Shown piece by piece: positions 1 through 10,333 of a stretch of DNA of 64,000 bases. The notes under the pieces were generated by a model that searched no databases, was not told the origin of the DNA, and saw only the letters and a list, made by a program, of their open reading frames with translations. Within the stretch, counting starts at the first letter, position 1. Each line of letters opens with the position of its first letter. The position numbers were made by a program, and so were the translations under genes. The DNA is from Empedobacter brevis NBRC 14943 = ATCC 43319. GTDB taxonomy: Bacteria; Bacteroidota; Bacteroidia; Flavobacteriales; Weeksellaceae. Location: contig NZ_KB908292.1 of NCBI RefSeq assembly GCF_000382425.1, forward strand, positions 248,001 to 312,000, in the 5' to 3' direction.

Positions 1-167
1 CAATCTATATCATTTTTGGTAAATAATCGATTTCCTTTTTTATTCTTTTTGGGTTGAATAATTTCAAATTCTTTTTCCCAAAAACGAATCAATGATGCAT
101 TTACATCAAAAGCTTTGGCGACTTCGCCAATCGAGTAATATAGTTTATCAGGAAGGTCTGCGTTCAT
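1..167 (-). CDS. MerR-family HTH regulator, N-terminal part (runs off the window)
   Basis: The minus strand is open from an ATG at 167 to the window edge, about 55 codons. The translation contains YYSIGEVAKAFDVNASLIRF followed by WEKEFEII and a lysine-rich stretch ending LFTKNDID. This is the winged helix-turn-helix start of a MerR-type DNA-binding domain (IGEVA, LIRFWE, then R-L-F-T). Such short MerR-like regulators lie directly downstream of M23 peptidase genes in many flavobacteria (family knowledge). It starts 10 bp beyond the M23 stop codon on the same strand, so the two are probably co-transcribed. The effector domain, if any, is not in the window. Confidence 0.75.
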   Translation of the reverse strand, partial: MNADLPDKLYYSIGEVAKAFDVNASLIRFWEKEFEIIQPKKNKKGNRLFTKNDID

Positions 168-176
168 TATCAGCGT

Positions 177-1127
177 TTAATCCAAAGATAATGACAATTT
201 TTTAGAATTTTGATAGATTTTAATGAAATCGTCCGGATCGACATCATCATAGAAATACATAATCGGATCTACCGGTTCTCCGTTCTTATGAATTTCATAA
301 TGTAAATGCGCTCCTGTTGATAATCCTGTTGATCCGACATACCCGATTACATCTCCTCTTTTTACTTTTTGTCCATTGCGAACTTTGGCACGGGACATAT
401 GTGCATATAAGCTTTCGTATCCATTTCCGTGTTTTAAAACCACCATATTTCCATAACCGGAATTAAATTCTGACACTTTAACTGTTCCGTCTCCGGTTGC
501 ATAAATAGGCGTTCCTGTACTTGCTGCAAAATCCAATCCTTTGTGCATTTTGTTTACCTTCAGAATTGGATGAAAACGAGAACCATAACCGGATGCTAAT
601 CGACTTACATATTTATCAGCAACAGGTTTTAAAACCGGCATTGATGATAAATGAGCATCTTTAACTCCTGCAGAACGAAAGACTTCGTCTAAAGACTTTG
701 ATTCAGTTTCAATTTTAGCAATTAACTTTTCAATATCTTCTGCCGTATAATTGTCAATCTCCTGGTTGACAGAATCAATATTTTCGTTTACGCGCATATC
801 ATAAATTGTACGGTAAATATTGCGGTCTTTCTCTTCAATTTCTGTTAAAGCATCTTCAACTTCTTTGAATTTTTTATGTAACTCTTGGTTCTCATTCTCC
901 ATTCTTTCCAACTCTGCTAATAATTTGCTTTCGTTGTTTTTGAATTTTCCTGCTTTTGAAGCATACTCAGAATCATTGAAATGATATCCAATCATTCCTG
1001 CTGAGATTGTCGATAAACATAAAAATAATAAAACATACAATGCTGTTTTAGGTGTTTTCTGGACTCTTTTCTTCATCCAACTCATCAAAAATTTTGCAGA
1101 ATTATACTTATAGTTTTTATTTTCCAT
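177..1127 (-). CDS. M23 family peptidoglycan metallopeptidase, membrane-anchored
   Basis: A 316-residue protein with a short cytoplasmic N-terminus, one membrane helix at about residues 28-48, a coiled coil at about 58-105 and a C-terminal LytM/M23 domain from about 175. The zinc and catalytic residues of M23 are present: H195-xxx-D199 (HKGLD), H243 (YAH) and H274-x-H276 (HLHYEIH). It is therefore expected to be an active endopeptidase that cuts peptide crosslinks of peptidoglycan on the periplasmic face of the inner membrane. The layout resembles the MepM/NlpD-type proteins that flavobacteria place beside alaS. It is divergent from alaS with about 100 bp between the starts. Confidence 0.9.
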   Translation of the reverse strand: MENKNYKYNSAKFLMSWMKKRVQKTPKTALYVLLFLCLSTISAGMIGYHFNDSEYASKAGKFKNNESKLLAELERMENENQELHKKFKEVEDALTEIEEKDRNIYRTIYDMRVNENIDSVNQEIDNYTAEDIEKLIAKIETESKSLDEVFRSAGVKDAHLSSMPVLKPVADKYVSRLASGYGSRFHPILKVNKMHKGLDFAASTGTPIYATGDGTVKVSEFNSGYGNMVVLKHGNGYESLYAHMSRAKVRNGQKVKRGDVIGYVGSTGLSTGAHLHYEIHKNGEPVDPIMYFYDDVDPDDFIKIYQNSKKLSLSLD

Positions 1128-1146
1128 TACTTAACCAACCTTTTAT

Positions 1147-1154
1147 TATCTTTG
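1147..1154 (+). promoter_or_regulatory. Flavobacterial -7 promoter element of alaS
   Basis: The octamer TATCTTTG matches the Bacteroidota sigma-70 -7 consensus TAnnTTTG and lies 72 bp before the alaS start codon, in the divergent gap with the M23 gene. The leader that follows is AT-rich and has no Shine-Dalgarno motif. Confidence 0.55.
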
Positions 1155-1226
1155 TAAAACGTTTGCAAAGTAACAAATATTGTATGAGCAAACATGTTAA
1201 TCAAATGATAAAAATAATTTAATTAA

Positions 1227-3836
1227 ATGAAATCCAAAGATATAAGAAAAGAATTTCTGCATTTTTTTGAAACAAAAGGACACTTAATTGTAGACTCAGC
1301 ACCTATTGTTTTAAAAGATGACCCGACATTAATGTTCAATAATTCGGGGATGGCACAATTCAAAGAATTCTTTTTAGGAAATGGTACTCCAAAAAGTAAT
1401 CGTATCGCGGATACACAAAAATGTCTTCGTGTTTCTGGTAAGCATAATGATTTGGATGATGTAGGAAAAGATACTTACCACCACACGATGTTCGAAATGT
1501 TAGGAAACTGGTCTTTTGGCGATTATTTCAAAAAAGAAGCAATTGCCTGGGCGTGGGAACTACTAACAGAAAAATACGGAATCTCTAAAGATCAAATTTA
1601 TGTAACGGTTTTTGAAGGTGATAAAGGTGACGGAACATCATTAGATGAAGAAGCGTTAGAACTTTGGAAACAACATATTGCAGAAGACAGAATTCTTTAC
1701 GGAAATAAAAAAGATAATTTCTGGGAAATGGGTGATATAGGACCATGTGGACCATGTTCTGAAATTCACGTAGATATTCGTCCGGAGGCCGATCGTTTAG
1801 CTGTTGATGGTAAAACATTGGTTAATATGGATCATCCACAAGTTATCGAAATTTGGAACTTGGTATTTATGCAATACCAACGTAAAGCTGATGGTTCTTT
1901 AGAATCTCTACCAGCTCGCCACATCGATACAGGAATGGGATTTGAGCGTTTAGCAATGGTTTTACAAGGAAAATCATCTAATTATGATACAGATGTTTTT
2001 CAACCAACAATTCAAAAATTAGAAGAAATTTCTGGTGTAAAATATGGCGCAGCAGAAAAAACAGATATCGCGATTCGTGTTGTAGTTGACCATTTACGTG
2101 CAGTTTCTTTTGCAATTGCAGACGGACAATTACCATCAAACACAGGAGCAGGATATGTAATTCGTCGTATTTTACGTCGCGCAATTTCTTACGGATATCG
2201 TTTCTTAGGTCTTAAAGAACCTTTTATCTATAAATTATATCCAATCTTAAAAGCTGAAATGGGCGATTTCTTCCCGGAATTAGTGAAACAAGAAACAATT
2301 GTAACTGGCGTTATTCGTGAAGAAGAAGCTTCTTTCTTACGTACAATTGAACAAGGATTAAATCGATTAAATCAAATCATCGAGCAGTTAGGAGATTCTA
2401 AAATGGTTCCCGGTGATGTTGTATTCGAACTGTACGATACTTTCGGGTTCCCGGCAGATTTATCTCGCATCGTTGCAGAAGATCACGGTTTCACAATTGA
2501 TGAAGCTGGTTTTGAAGCTGAAATGGCGAAACAAAAAGAACGTTCGAAAAAAGCAACTGCTTTGGTAACGGATGACTGGGTTATTTTAGATGACAAAGGA
2601 AACGAAACGTCTATCGCTTATGATCACACAGAAGCTGAAGTTAACATTACGCGTTACAGAAAAGTAAAAAATAAAAAAGGAGAATTTTTCCAATTAGTAT
2701 TCAACCAAACCCCATTCTATGCAGAATCTGGAGGACAAATTGGTGATACAGGATCTATTTCTACTTTGAATGAAACAATAGAAGTTGTTGATACGAAAAA
2801 AGAAAACAACTTAGTAATTCATTTTGTTGAAACTTTACCAGAAAATGTAAACGCTATATTCAATGCTAAAGTTGATACAGAAAAACGTAACGAGACAACG
2901 AAAAATCACTCTGCAACACACTTAATGCACGAAGCTTTACGCGAAGTTTTAGGACCTCACGTAGAACAAAAAGGTTCGTATGTTGGGGATGATTATTTAC
3001 GTTTTGACTTTTCTCATTTCTCTAAAATGACAGATGAAGAATTGGCAATTGTTGAGCAAAAAGTAAATGATAAAATTGCCGAAGCTTTACCTTTAATCGA
3101 AAAAAGAGATTGTGAGATGAACGAAGCTATAGCTGAAGGTGCAATGGCACTTTTCGGTGAAAAATATGGTGACAAAGTTCGTGTCATTCGTTTTGGATCT
3201 TCTGTTGAATTATGTGGTGGTACACATGTAAAAAATACAGCTGATATTCGTTTATTCAGAATTTTATCTGAATCTTCTACTGCTGCAGGAATCCGCCGTA
3301 TCGAAGCAATTACTTCAAACAAAGCGATTGAAGCCTATAAAGATGCAGAGAAAAACTACAATGACGTTTTAGCTGCTCTTAAAACGAAAAATGATGCGGT
3401 AAAAGCTGTTCAACATTTATTGGATGAAAATGCTGAATTGAAGAAACAATTAGAATCATTCGTTGCTCAACAGGCTGCTGCAGAAAAAGCAACATGGAAA
3501 GCAGCAATCAAAGAAGTTAACGGGATTAATTTCTTAGCTGTAAAAACGAATTTAGATACCAATGCCGCAAAACAAAATGCAATCGATTTGACAAAAGAAA
3601 TCGAGAATGCGTTTATCGTTGTAGGAACAAATGATGCTGTAAAACCATCGATTACAATTTCTATCGCGAAAAACTTAGTGGATGAAAAAGGTTACAACGC
3701 CGGGCAGATTGTGAAAGAGATCGCCAAACATATCAACGGTGGCGGAGGAGGGCAACCTTTCTTAGCTACTGCAGGTGGTAAAGAGGTTTCCGGATTAGAC
3801 ACAGCGCTTAAACAAGCAGAAGATTTTGTAAAATAA
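1227..3836 (+). CDS. alaS: Alanine--tRNA ligase
   Basis: A full-length AlaRS of 869 residues, the usual size. Domains in order: class II catalytic core ([19 protein letters not shown] at the start, [10 protein letters not shown], the WNLVFMQY segment), tRNA-recognition helices, editing domain and C-Ala coiled coil/DHHA1 tail ending with a glycine-rich [10 protein letters not shown] motif. The editing-site zinc/water ligands are visible as H561-SAT-H565 and C663-GGT-H667. It attaches Ala to tRNA-Ala and hydrolyses mischarged Ser/Gly-tRNA. It is a single gene with its own promoter and a strong hairpin terminator. Confidence 0.98.
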   Translation: MKSKDIRKEFLHFFETKGHLIVDSAPIVLKDDPTLMFNNSGMAQFKEFFLGNGTPKSNRIADTQKCLRVSGKHNDLDDVGKDTYHHTMFEMLGNWSFGDYFKKEAIAWAWELLTEKYGISKDQIYVTVFEGDKGDGTSLDEEALELWKQHIAEDRILYGNKKDNFWEMGDIGPCGPCSEIHVDIRPEADRLAVDGKTLVNMDHPQVIEIWNLVFMQYQRKADGSLESLPARHIDTGMGFERLAMVLQGKSSNYDTDVFQPTIQKLEEISGVKYGAAEKTDIAIRVVVDHLRAVSFAIADGQLPSNTGAGYVIRRILRRAISYGYRFLGLKEPFIYKLYPILKAEMGDFFPELVKQETIVTGVIREEEASFLRTIEQGLNRLNQIIEQLGDSKMVPGDVVFELYDTFGFPADLSRIVAEDHGFTIDEAGFEAEMAKQKERSKKATALVTDDWVILDDKGNETSIAYDHTEAEVNITRYRKVKNKKGEFFQLVFNQTPFYAESGGQIGDTGSISTLNETIEVVDTKKENNLVIHFVETLPENVNAIFNAKVDTEKRNETTKNHSATHLMHEALREVLGPHVEQKGSYVGDDYLRFDFSHFSKMTDEELAIVEQKVNDKIAEALPLIEKRDCEMNEAIAEGAMALFGEKYGDKVRVIRFGSSVELCGGTHVKNTADIRLFRILSESSTAAGIRRIEAITSNKAIEAYKDAEKNYNDVLAALKTKNDAVKAVQHLLDENAELKKQLESFVAQQAAAEKATWKAAIKEVNGINFLAVKTNLDTNAAKQNAIDLTKEIENAFIVVGTNDAVKPSITISIAKNLVDEKGYNAGQIVKEIAKHINGGGGGQPFLATAGGKEVSGLDTALKQAEDFVK

Positions 3837-3856
3837 TCTTTTCAGAAAATAAACTC

Positions 3857-3887
3857 AAAAAGCGTCTTGAATTCAAGGCGCTTTTTT
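3857..3887 (+). terminator. Rho-independent terminator of alaS
   Basis: Inverted repeat AAAAAGCGTCTTGAA / TTCAAGGCGCTTTTT (one G-T pair) with a T run, 20 bp after the alaS stop codon. Confidence 0.85.
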
Positions 3888-3934
3888 TATTTTTATCTCA
3901 CTGTATTGAATTAACACATTAACTAGATTTAATT

Positions 3935-4831
3935 TTGAAAGACATCAAATTATTGATTGCCATAAGTATCGTTGCCATTGTTTGGGGAACGACTTTTCTT
4001 GGAATTCGAGTAGCTGTCGAAACAATTCCGGGATGGTTTGTCGCAGGAATTCGCCAATTTATTGCTGGCATTATCATGTTTATTTTACTTCTTTATAAAA
4101 AAGAATTAAAATGGATCGGCTGGAAAAATTTGTCTTATCAGCTTATTTTTTCTTCTTTAATGCTAATTGCCGCAAACGGTTTAACAACAGTTGCTGAAGA
4201 AAATTTATCAAGTAGTCTGGCTGCCTTAATTAGCGCTACTTCTCCTATTCTCGTTTTTTTAGGAAGTATTTTTATTGGTCTTCAAAAATTTAGTTTCAAA
4301 GGGTTAATTGGTGTCTTGATGTGTTTTTGTGGAGTTTTATTTATTTTTTGGGATGGATTACAAGAATTAGCAAATCCCGAATTTAGAACAGGAATTCTTC
4401 TTCTTTTTTGCGCCATAACAGGTTGGGCTACCGGAACAATTTTTACTAAAAAAATGAATATTCAATCCAAAAATATTTCTCTCAATCTTTTTTATCAATT
4501 TATATTCGCCGGAATTATTCAAATTATTTTTGCTTTCATCTTTAGTGACAATTATAACTTTGGAAATTGGAGTACAAAAAGTATTTCAGCGATGCTTTAT
4601 TTAGCTGTTTTTGGTTCTGTTATTACCTTTTTCTCCTTTCATTATGCTTTAACCAAGATCTCTCCGATACAAGTTTCAATTTTATCCTATTTCAATACAA
4701 TTATCGCGATTGTCTTAGGTTGGTTAATATTAGATGAAGAAATTTCGAAAAAATTCATAGTAGCAACCATTCTTATTATTTGTGGCGTTTTTATTACAAA
4801 TTATAAACCGGAAATATTTAAGAAAAAGTAA
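3935..4831 (+). CDS. EamA/DMT-family permease
   Basis: A 298-residue protein with ten predicted membrane helices in two EamA repeats. The first opens with IVAIVWGTTFLGIRVA, the second with TGWATGTIFTKK, and both have the pore-lining helix pattern of the drug/metabolite transporter superfamily. Substrate is unknown. The start codon is TTG at 3935; no in-frame ATG lies close upstream. The last 133 bp of the gene (4694-4826) occur again at 11616-11748, on the far side of the bacteriocin island, so the 3' end of this gene is the point where that island entered. Its C-terminus reads KPEIFKKK, against KPEMFKKRII in the second copy. Confidence 0.9.
   Translation: MKDIKLLIAISIVAIVWGTTFLGIRVAVETIPGWFVAGIRQFIAGIIMFILLLYKKELKWIGWKNLSYQLIFSSLMLIAANGLTTVAEENLSSSLAALISATSPILVFLGSIFIGLQKFSFKGLIGVLMCFCGVLFIFWDGLQELANPEFRTGILLLFCAITGWATGTIFTKKMNIQSKNISLNLFYQFIFAGIIQIIFAFIFSDNYNFGNWSTKSISAMLYLAVFGSVITFFSFHYALTKISPIQVSILSYFNTIIAIVLGWLILDEEISKKFIVATILIICGVFITNYKPEIFKKK
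4694..4826 (+). repeat. Direct repeat, copy 1 (3' end of EamA gene)
   Basis: 133 bp starting AATACAATTATCGCG and ending TTTAAGAAAA. It is repeated at 11616-11748 with a constant offset of 6922 bp and one visible mismatch (A at 4816, G at 11738). It forms the left border of the peptide-export island. Confidence 0.95.
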
Positions 4832-4864
4832 ACTTATCCGTTGTATGAAACTTAATGGTTATTC

Positions 4865-5725
4865 TTAATAATTATTTTTATTATCATACTCTTTTAAAAT
4901 ATCATAAAAGTCCTCCTTCGAAATTCCATTCTTAGAGTTTAATTTTATATCGATTATAAAATCCATCTTATTTCTCTTCTGATTTGATATTGTATCAGCT
5001 ATATGATTGATAGAAAATTGTGACACCTGTATTTTATAAATTTTACTACCAACAGAATCAACAAAAAAATTTTGATTATCTAAATTATTGTAGTCATAAT
5101 ATTCTATGGTTACATCATAATTATTGGTAGTTTTTACATACGGCTTTTCAAAATAACTAATACAAAAGGGAATTATAGTTGCTAATATATTCCAAATTAT
5201 ATGTGAAAAAATAGCAGAAATAAAATTGAATTTAACTCTTAAGAAAGTATACAGATACCCCCCTATAATTTGGCTTCCTACCAAAATAGGAGATAATAAT
5301 ATTAATTTTAAATCAATATTTCCGTAATTCGAAAGGTGTACTATTCCAAAAATAAAAGGAATTAGATAAACTATATATGGAAATATTTTATTCCAAATAG
5401 ATCTTTTAATAAAAAGGGAATAAAACGTATTAAATCTTAATGGCAACCTAAAAATTAATTCCTCAATAACAGGTATTATAAAAGCCGTTATTATTATTGT
5501 ATGAATAAAGGTATTATCTTTGTATTCAATTTTTGAAAAATCTTCTGGTAAAAATTTTTGCTCACTTATATAATATAAAAATGGAAATATTATTATAAAA
5601 ATTACTAACTCTAACACTATCGTTAGTCCAATAAATTTAGTATTTTTTAACAATGTCCCTCCTAAATATTTACTATCCTTTGGTGTTTTGTAGAAATAAA
5701 ATAATTCTCTTATATATTCTTTCAT
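4865..5725 (-). CDS. CPBP-family intramembrane glutamic protease (possible immunity protein)
   Basis: A 286-residue multi-spanning protein with all three motifs of the CPBP/Abi (CAAX protease and bacteriocin-processing) family: EExxxR at E88-E89-R93, FxxxH at F126-H130 and HxxxN at H175-N179. The intact motifs predict an active intramembrane protease. After the last helix (about residue 195) there is a soluble tail of roughly 90 residues, which is unusual. It is the last gene of the peptide-export operon; its start overlaps the TolC-like gene by 4 bp. Abi proteins in Gram-positive bacteriocin loci serve as self-immunity or processing factors, so immunity is the best guess here (inference). 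Confidence 0.8.
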   Translation of the reverse strand: MKEYIRELFYFYKTPKDSKYLGGTLLKNTKFIGLTIVLELVIFIIIFPFLYYISEQKFLPEDFSKIEYKDNTFIHTIIITAFIIPVIEELIFRLPLRFNTFYSLFIKRSIWNKIFPYIVYLIPFIFGIVHLSNYGNIDLKLILLSPILVGSQIIGGYLYTFLRVKFNFISAIFSHIIWNILATIIPFCISYFEKPYVKTTNNYDVTIEYYDYNNLDNQNFFVDSVGSKIYKIQVSQFSINHIADTISNQKRNKMDFIIDIKLNSKNGISKEDFYDILKEYDNKNNY

Positions 5726-7122
5726 CTATCACTTGTATAAACTTCTATCATTTTTAATTTTAGAAGGTTTTTAATTTTAAGATTCGCTAATTCTGTTATA
5801 TTCGCAATGTTATCGTATCTCGATTTATTCAAGTCGTATAAATTTATCACTCCTGATTGGTATGCAATGAAAGACATATCATAGACTTCTTTAGAATTAA
5901 GCACTTTTTCTTCAGAAATTTTCATTAATTCTATACCATTATTATACATAAGTATTTCATTCATGATTAACTTATAAAGATTATTTTCTTCATTTAGTAA
6001 TACATTTTTTTGTTTTTCTTCATTTAAATTGGCTTGTAGTATAGAAGATTTCATTGAATACTCATTCAAAATAGGGATAGATATTCCAATTCCAATTCTA
6101 TTCGTAAAATTATTTTTCCATTGGGTCAATAATGGGTCGTTTTTTATTAAAGTCTCTAAAGATCCTATATAATTACTTCCTATAGAATAAAACCCAAAAA
6201 TTTTAGGTTTAAGCCTATTCTTAAGAAGTTTTGTTTCATACTGTATAGAAAAAAGATTATTTTTTTCAGCTAATAATGAGGGATAATCTGAGATCGTTTC
6301 TTTTATAGTTTCTTCTGTATATAAAATGTTACCAAACATAACATTTGATAAATCTTCTGAAAGTTCTATATTATGTATTTTGTAATCTTTCTGCAAAAAA
6401 TTGATCAAATTAAAAATTGATAATTCTAAATTCATTCTTTTTTCGGCCAAATCAAAAATAGCTGAATTATATTCTTGTTTTACTTGATTTAATTCAAATT
6501 TCGTTATTACTCCTACCTTATACTTTTTTTGTGTTATATTAAATAAATCAATAATATTTTTAACATTATTATCTGAAATTTTCAGAATTTCATTATTTAA
6601 CAAAGCTTCAAAATATAATTCGTTCAAACTAATAATAATCTTATTCTCTATATCTAATGATTTATAAATAGATGCATTATTGTCAAGTCTACTTTTCTCT
6701 TTTTTTATTTTAAGAGAATTATAATTATAAAGCAATACATTTGTCTCTAAACCAAACTCATTTTTATATTCAGAATACAATCTATTAAAATGTTCCTTGT
6801 GATTGTGATTCTCTGTGCCTGCTTCGTGAGAATTAACATCTGAATGGAAATATATTTCATCTAAATCATGATTATGTGAATATAAATTGTAATAATTATT
6901 AAAATAAGCATTTATATTTGGTATCCAATTTTTTTCAGCTTCTCTAATTTTTTCTTCTGACACTTTTATATCTATTCTAGAGTTTTTAATAATATAATTG
7001 TCGTTTTTTACTATATCAATACAATCTTGTAATGAAAGCCTAATTTTATTCTCTTGAGCACTTACATCAATTATTAATAGTAAAAAAAAAGAAAGTACTA
7101 ATTTAAAATTTGTTTTTGCCAC
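5722..7122 (-). CDS. TolC-family outer-membrane channel of the peptide exporter
   Basis: A 466-residue protein with a signal peptide (MAKTNFKLVLSFFLLLIIDVSAQ region, residues 1-22) and two OEP-type coiled-coil repeats, including KKYKVGVITKFELNQVKQEY and, in the second repeat, AYQSGVINLYDLNKSRYD. These are the helix-turn segments of TolC proteins. A His/Asp/Asn-rich loop occurs at about residues 68-95 (SHNHDLDEIYFHSDVNS, NHNHKEH), which could bind metal but is of unknown use. It overlaps the ABC gene by 25 bp upstream and the CPBP gene by 4 bp downstream. It would provide the outer-membrane exit for the secreted peptides. Confidence 0.88.
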   Translation of the reverse strand: MAKTNFKLVLSFFLLLIIDVSAQENKIRLSLQDCIDIVKNDNYIIKNSRIDIKVSEEKIREAEKNWIPNINAYFNNYYNLYSHNHDLDEIYFHSDVNSHEAGTENHNHKEHFNRLYSEYKNEFGLETNVLLYNYNSLKIKKEKSRLDNNASIYKSLDIENKIIISLNELYFEALLNNEILKISDNNVKNIIDLFNITQKKYKVGVITKFELNQVKQEYNSAIFDLAEKRMNLELSIFNLINFLQKDYKIHNIELSEDLSNVMFGNILYTEETIKETISDYPSLLAEKNNLFSIQYETKLLKNRLKPKIFGFYSIGSNYIGSLETLIKNDPLLTQWKNNFTNRIGIGISIPILNEYSMKSSILQANLNEEKQKNVLLNEENNLYKLIMNEILMYNNGIELMKISEEKVLNSKEVYDMSFIAYQSGVINLYDLNKSRYDNIANITELANLKIKNLLKLKMIEVYTSDR

Positions 7123-9251
7123 AATGAATAATATTTACCTTTAGCTTCAATTAGTTTATTATGATCCCCCTCTTCCATTAAACTCCCTTTTTCAATAACA
7201 ATTATTTTATCAGAGTTCATAACTGTACTTAGTCTATGTGCAATTACTATTAAAGTTTTATTCTTATTTTTAAAATTTTGTAATGCTTTTTGTATAAAAA
7301 TTTCTGATTCAGAATCTAATGAAGATGTGGCTTCATCTAATATTAAAACTTCTGGATCTTTATACAGAGCTCTTGCTATAGCAATTCTCTGTTTTTGTCC
7401 TCCTGATAAAAGAGCTCCATCCTCTCCTAAGTGTGTCTGAAACCCATTAGGTAGCTCCTCTATAAAATTTAATATACCAATGGATTTACTTATAGAAATA
7501 ATTTTTTCCATATCAGGAAAATCTTCCCCTAATGCTATATTTTCAATTACGTTTCCTGAAAATAGGTTGATTTTTTGAGGAACAGTAGCAACAATTTTTC
7601 TTAAAGAATAATTTGAGATATAATTCAGATCATAATCTCCTATTAAAATTTTCCCCCCTTTTAATGGATATAAGTTTTGCAACAAATTAGAAATGGTACT
7701 TTTCCCTGATCCACTTTCTCCTACAATAGCAGTAATCTTACCTTTTTCAAAAGAGCATGAGAAATTTTCAAAAATTTCTTTTCTTGTTCCATACGAAAAG
7801 AAAATATTATCAATTTTTATATTTCCTATCCTATCAACAGTAATATCAAATTTTTCTGTTGCCTCTTCTCTTTCCAAATCCATAATCTCAAATAATCTAT
7901 CAGAAGCTATTAATGCACTCTGAATTATTTTATTTGAATTAACTACTGAACTCATTGGTCCTGTCAAGAAGCCTATTAGAGTATAAAAAGACAACAACTC
8001 TCCTGCTGTAATTTCATTATTTATAACAAAAAAAGAACCAGACCATATAATTATTATAGTGAAAAATTTAGATACAAAATCTGTTGAATTGGTACTAAAC
8101 AACGAATTTTTAACAGATTTATAAATAGTTGAAAGTAAATTAGAAAAAAGATTATCTGTTTTATTTTTTTGATAATTTTCTATGCCAAATTGTTTGATAG
8201 TTTTTATTGAATTTAAAGATTCTACCAACTGACTTTGTAAATCAGCTGCATTTTCCATCAACTCTCTTTCAACTTTTTTATTTAATTTATTCATTACTAA
8301 ATAAATTATAAAATATAGTGGCAAAGTAATTAACATTATTAAGGCTAATTTCCAATGATAAGTAAACATCAAAGCAAAAGAAAATATAATAGTAAAAAAA
8401 TTCACAAACAATTCAATAGATACGTCATTTATAAACGTTCTTATCTTTACTGCATCATTAATTCTTGATGTTATTTCTCCTATTTTCATTGTGTCAAAGA
8501 AACGCTGTGGTAGATCTAATAAATGTTTATAATAACCGAGTATTAAATGCTTATCAATCTTTTGCCCTGTTTCAAATATGTATATATCTTGTAAATACCC
8601 CATTAATATTTGAAAAAATAAAACGATTAGCATTCCTACTGATAATAGGTTTAATAATCTAGTATTCCCATCTATAAGTACATAATCTGTTATTTTTTGT
8701 ATATATATAGAAGTTGATAAACCTAAGATAGTTATAACTATTGCTCCTAATAAACATTGAGTTAATATAGATTTATGTGGTTTTATTAAATTCCAAAACC
8801 TACTATAATTACTTTTCTTTTCATTTCTTTCTTCAAAATATTCATTCTTTTCCAATAAAATTAAAACTCCAGTCCATATTTTATTAAAATCTGAAAAGCT
8901 ATCTTGAACTATTTCTCCATATTCAGGGTCCATGTAGATAACTTTATTTTTTTTTATTTCATATATGACTACATAATGGTGTAATACTTCATCCTTTATT
9001 ACATGTGCTATTGCTGGTAATGGCACATGTAGTAAATTCTTTTCTTCAGTTTTTACTCCTTTTGCCTTAAACCCCATTTTTTCTAAACCTACAACTAGCC
9101 CTAAAGCATTTGTTCCTCTAGTATCAGTGTGGCATAGCTGTCTAATTTTAGCTATTGGTAAAAAAAGATTATAATATGCTCCTATTGAAGCTAAACACGC
9201 AGCACCACAATCTTTGAAATCATGCTGTTGTATTAAAATTTCTTTCTTCAT
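7098..9251 (-). CDS. Peptidase-containing ABC transporter (C39 PCAT) for double-glycine peptides
   Basis: A 717-residue protein in three parts. Residues 1-140 are a C39 cysteine peptidase with Q9, C15 (DCGAAC), H92 (HHYVVI) and D108 (MDPEYG). Residues 160-450 are a six-helix ABC exporter domain. Residues 480-717 are the ATPase with Walker A GESGSGKST, signature LSGGQKQR and Walker B VLILDEATSSLD. This family removes a leader after Gly-Gly and exports the core peptide. All catalytic residues are present. The three small GG-leader genes upstream on the same strand are its evident substrates. It overlaps its neighbours on both sides (ATGA with the HlyD gene). Confidence 0.96.
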   Translation of the reverse strand: MKKEILIQQHDFKDCGAACLASIGAYYNLFLPIAKIRQLCHTDTRGTNALGLVVGLEKMGFKAKGVKTEEKNLLHVPLPAIAHVIKDEVLHHYVVIYEIKKNKVIYMDPEYGEIVQDSFSDFNKIWTGVLILLEKNEYFEERNEKKSNYSRFWNLIKPHKSILTQCLLGAIVITILGLSTSIYIQKITDYVLIDGNTRLLNLLSVGMLIVLFFQILMGYLQDIYIFETGQKIDKHLILGYYKHLLDLPQRFFDTMKIGEITSRINDAVKIRTFINDVSIELFVNFFTIIFSFALMFTYHWKLALIMLITLPLYFIIYLVMNKLNKKVERELMENAADLQSQLVESLNSIKTIKQFGIENYQKNKTDNLFSNLLSTIYKSVKNSLFSTNSTDFVSKFFTIIIIWSGSFFVINNEITAGELLSFYTLIGFLTGPMSSVVNSNKIIQSALIASDRLFEIMDLEREEATEKFDITVDRIGNIKIDNIFFSYGTRKEIFENFSCSFEKGKITAIVGESGSGKSTISNLLQNLYPLKGGKILIGDYDLNYISNYSLRKIVATVPQKINLFSGNVIENIALGEDFPDMEKIISISKSIGILNFIEELPNGFQTHLGEDGALLSGGQKQRIAIARALYKDPEVLILDEATSSLDSESEIFIQKALQNFKNKNKTLIVIAHRLSTVMNSDKIIVIEKGSLMEEGDHNKLIEAKGKYYSLWQKQILN

Positions 9252-10333
9252 TTTCCTAAATTCGGATTGAACCAGTCATCTACATTATCAAATAACAGTT
9301 GCCAAATAGTTCTATCTAACAAATAAAAACGAACATTTACAGTCATTCCCTTTTCAATATTAGCTTTATATCCATTCTTTAACTTTAAGAATTTTTTATC
9401 CATAGAGCAAAATACTATAAAGTATGGCTCATTAGTTTTTTCATCATACGTTATATTTTTTTGAATCTCTATTACTTTGCCTGATAACAATCCCCATTGA
9501 TTATAATTATATGTGTCTACTTGTACTTTTATAGACTGTCCTTTCTTTATAAACCCTATATCTTTAGGAGAAACTCGCGCTTCTATTACCAAAGTACTTT
9601 CAGGAGATATAATTCCTACCTGTGTTCCTGTTGTAATATAATTTCCTACCTGTATTCCCGAATAGTTTATTAATCTACCATCATCAGGACTTTTAATGAT
9701 GTAATTGTCAAGTTTTTTATTTGTTGTATTTACTTCTTTTCTATTCTCTCTAATTATTCTTTCTAACTCCCTTTTTTCAATTTGCCATGTAGCAATCTGC
9801 TCTTGTTTTATATTTCCTATTTGTCTCTTTAAGTTTTCAACTTTAAATGAATTTTTATCATATTCTGCTTGAGTATAAATACCAGCATCAAATAACTTTT
9901 TAACTCTTTCAAAATCTCTTGTTGCTAAATTAAGTTCCGATTCTATTTGTGCAATCTTCTCTCTATAAGCGCTAACTTGTTTTTGATAAACACCTGTATT
10001 CAAATCATTTAACACACCTTTAGATAAACTTATTAAATCCTTCAACTGAGAACTAAAGTCTGTATATTGAGTATTTTGAAATTGATTATATTCTTCTAAT
10101 TGATCTGTATTAATTTCAATTATTGTATCACCTTTTTTAAAAAATTGATTATTTCTAATAACATTAGATTTAATTATTTTCCCTTCAACCATAGAAATAA
10201 TAGGATTATTATTTTTTAAATCATTTACTATCCCATAAGATGTTGCAGATATGGGGACCTTAATAAACGGTAATGAACAAAAAACCAAAAGAAATAATAC
10301 AACTATAGACGTATAAACATGTAAACCTCTCAT
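9248..10333 (-). CDS. HlyD-family periplasmic adaptor of the peptide exporter
   Basis: A 361-residue membrane-fusion protein: one N-terminal helix (about residues 7-28), a lipoyl half (MVEGKIIKSNVI), a long alpha-hairpin of about residues 85-210, then the second lipoyl half and beta-barrel domain (IKSPDDGRLINYSGIQVGNY, ARVSPKDIGFIKKGQSIKVQ). It links the inner-membrane ABC exporter to the TolC-like channel. It overlaps both neighbours by 4 bp (ATGA), as expected for tight translational coupling in one operon. Confidence 0.93.
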   Translation of the reverse strand: MRGLHVYTSIVVLFLLVFCSLPFIKVPISATSYGIVNDLKNNNPIISMVEGKIIKSNVIRNNQFFKKGDTIIEINTDQLEEYNQFQNTQYTDFSSQLKDLISLSKGVLNDLNTGVYQKQVSAYREKIAQIESELNLATRDFERVKKLFDAGIYTQAEYDKNSFKVENLKRQIGNIKQEQIATWQIEKRELERIIRENRKEVNTTNKKLDNYIIKSPDDGRLINYSGIQVGNYITTGTQVGIISPESTLVIEARVSPKDIGFIKKGQSIKVQVDTYNYNQWGLLSGKVIEIQKNITYDEKTNEPYFIVFCSMDKKFLKLKNGYKANIEKGMTVNVRFYLLDRTIWQLLFDNVDDWFNPNLGK

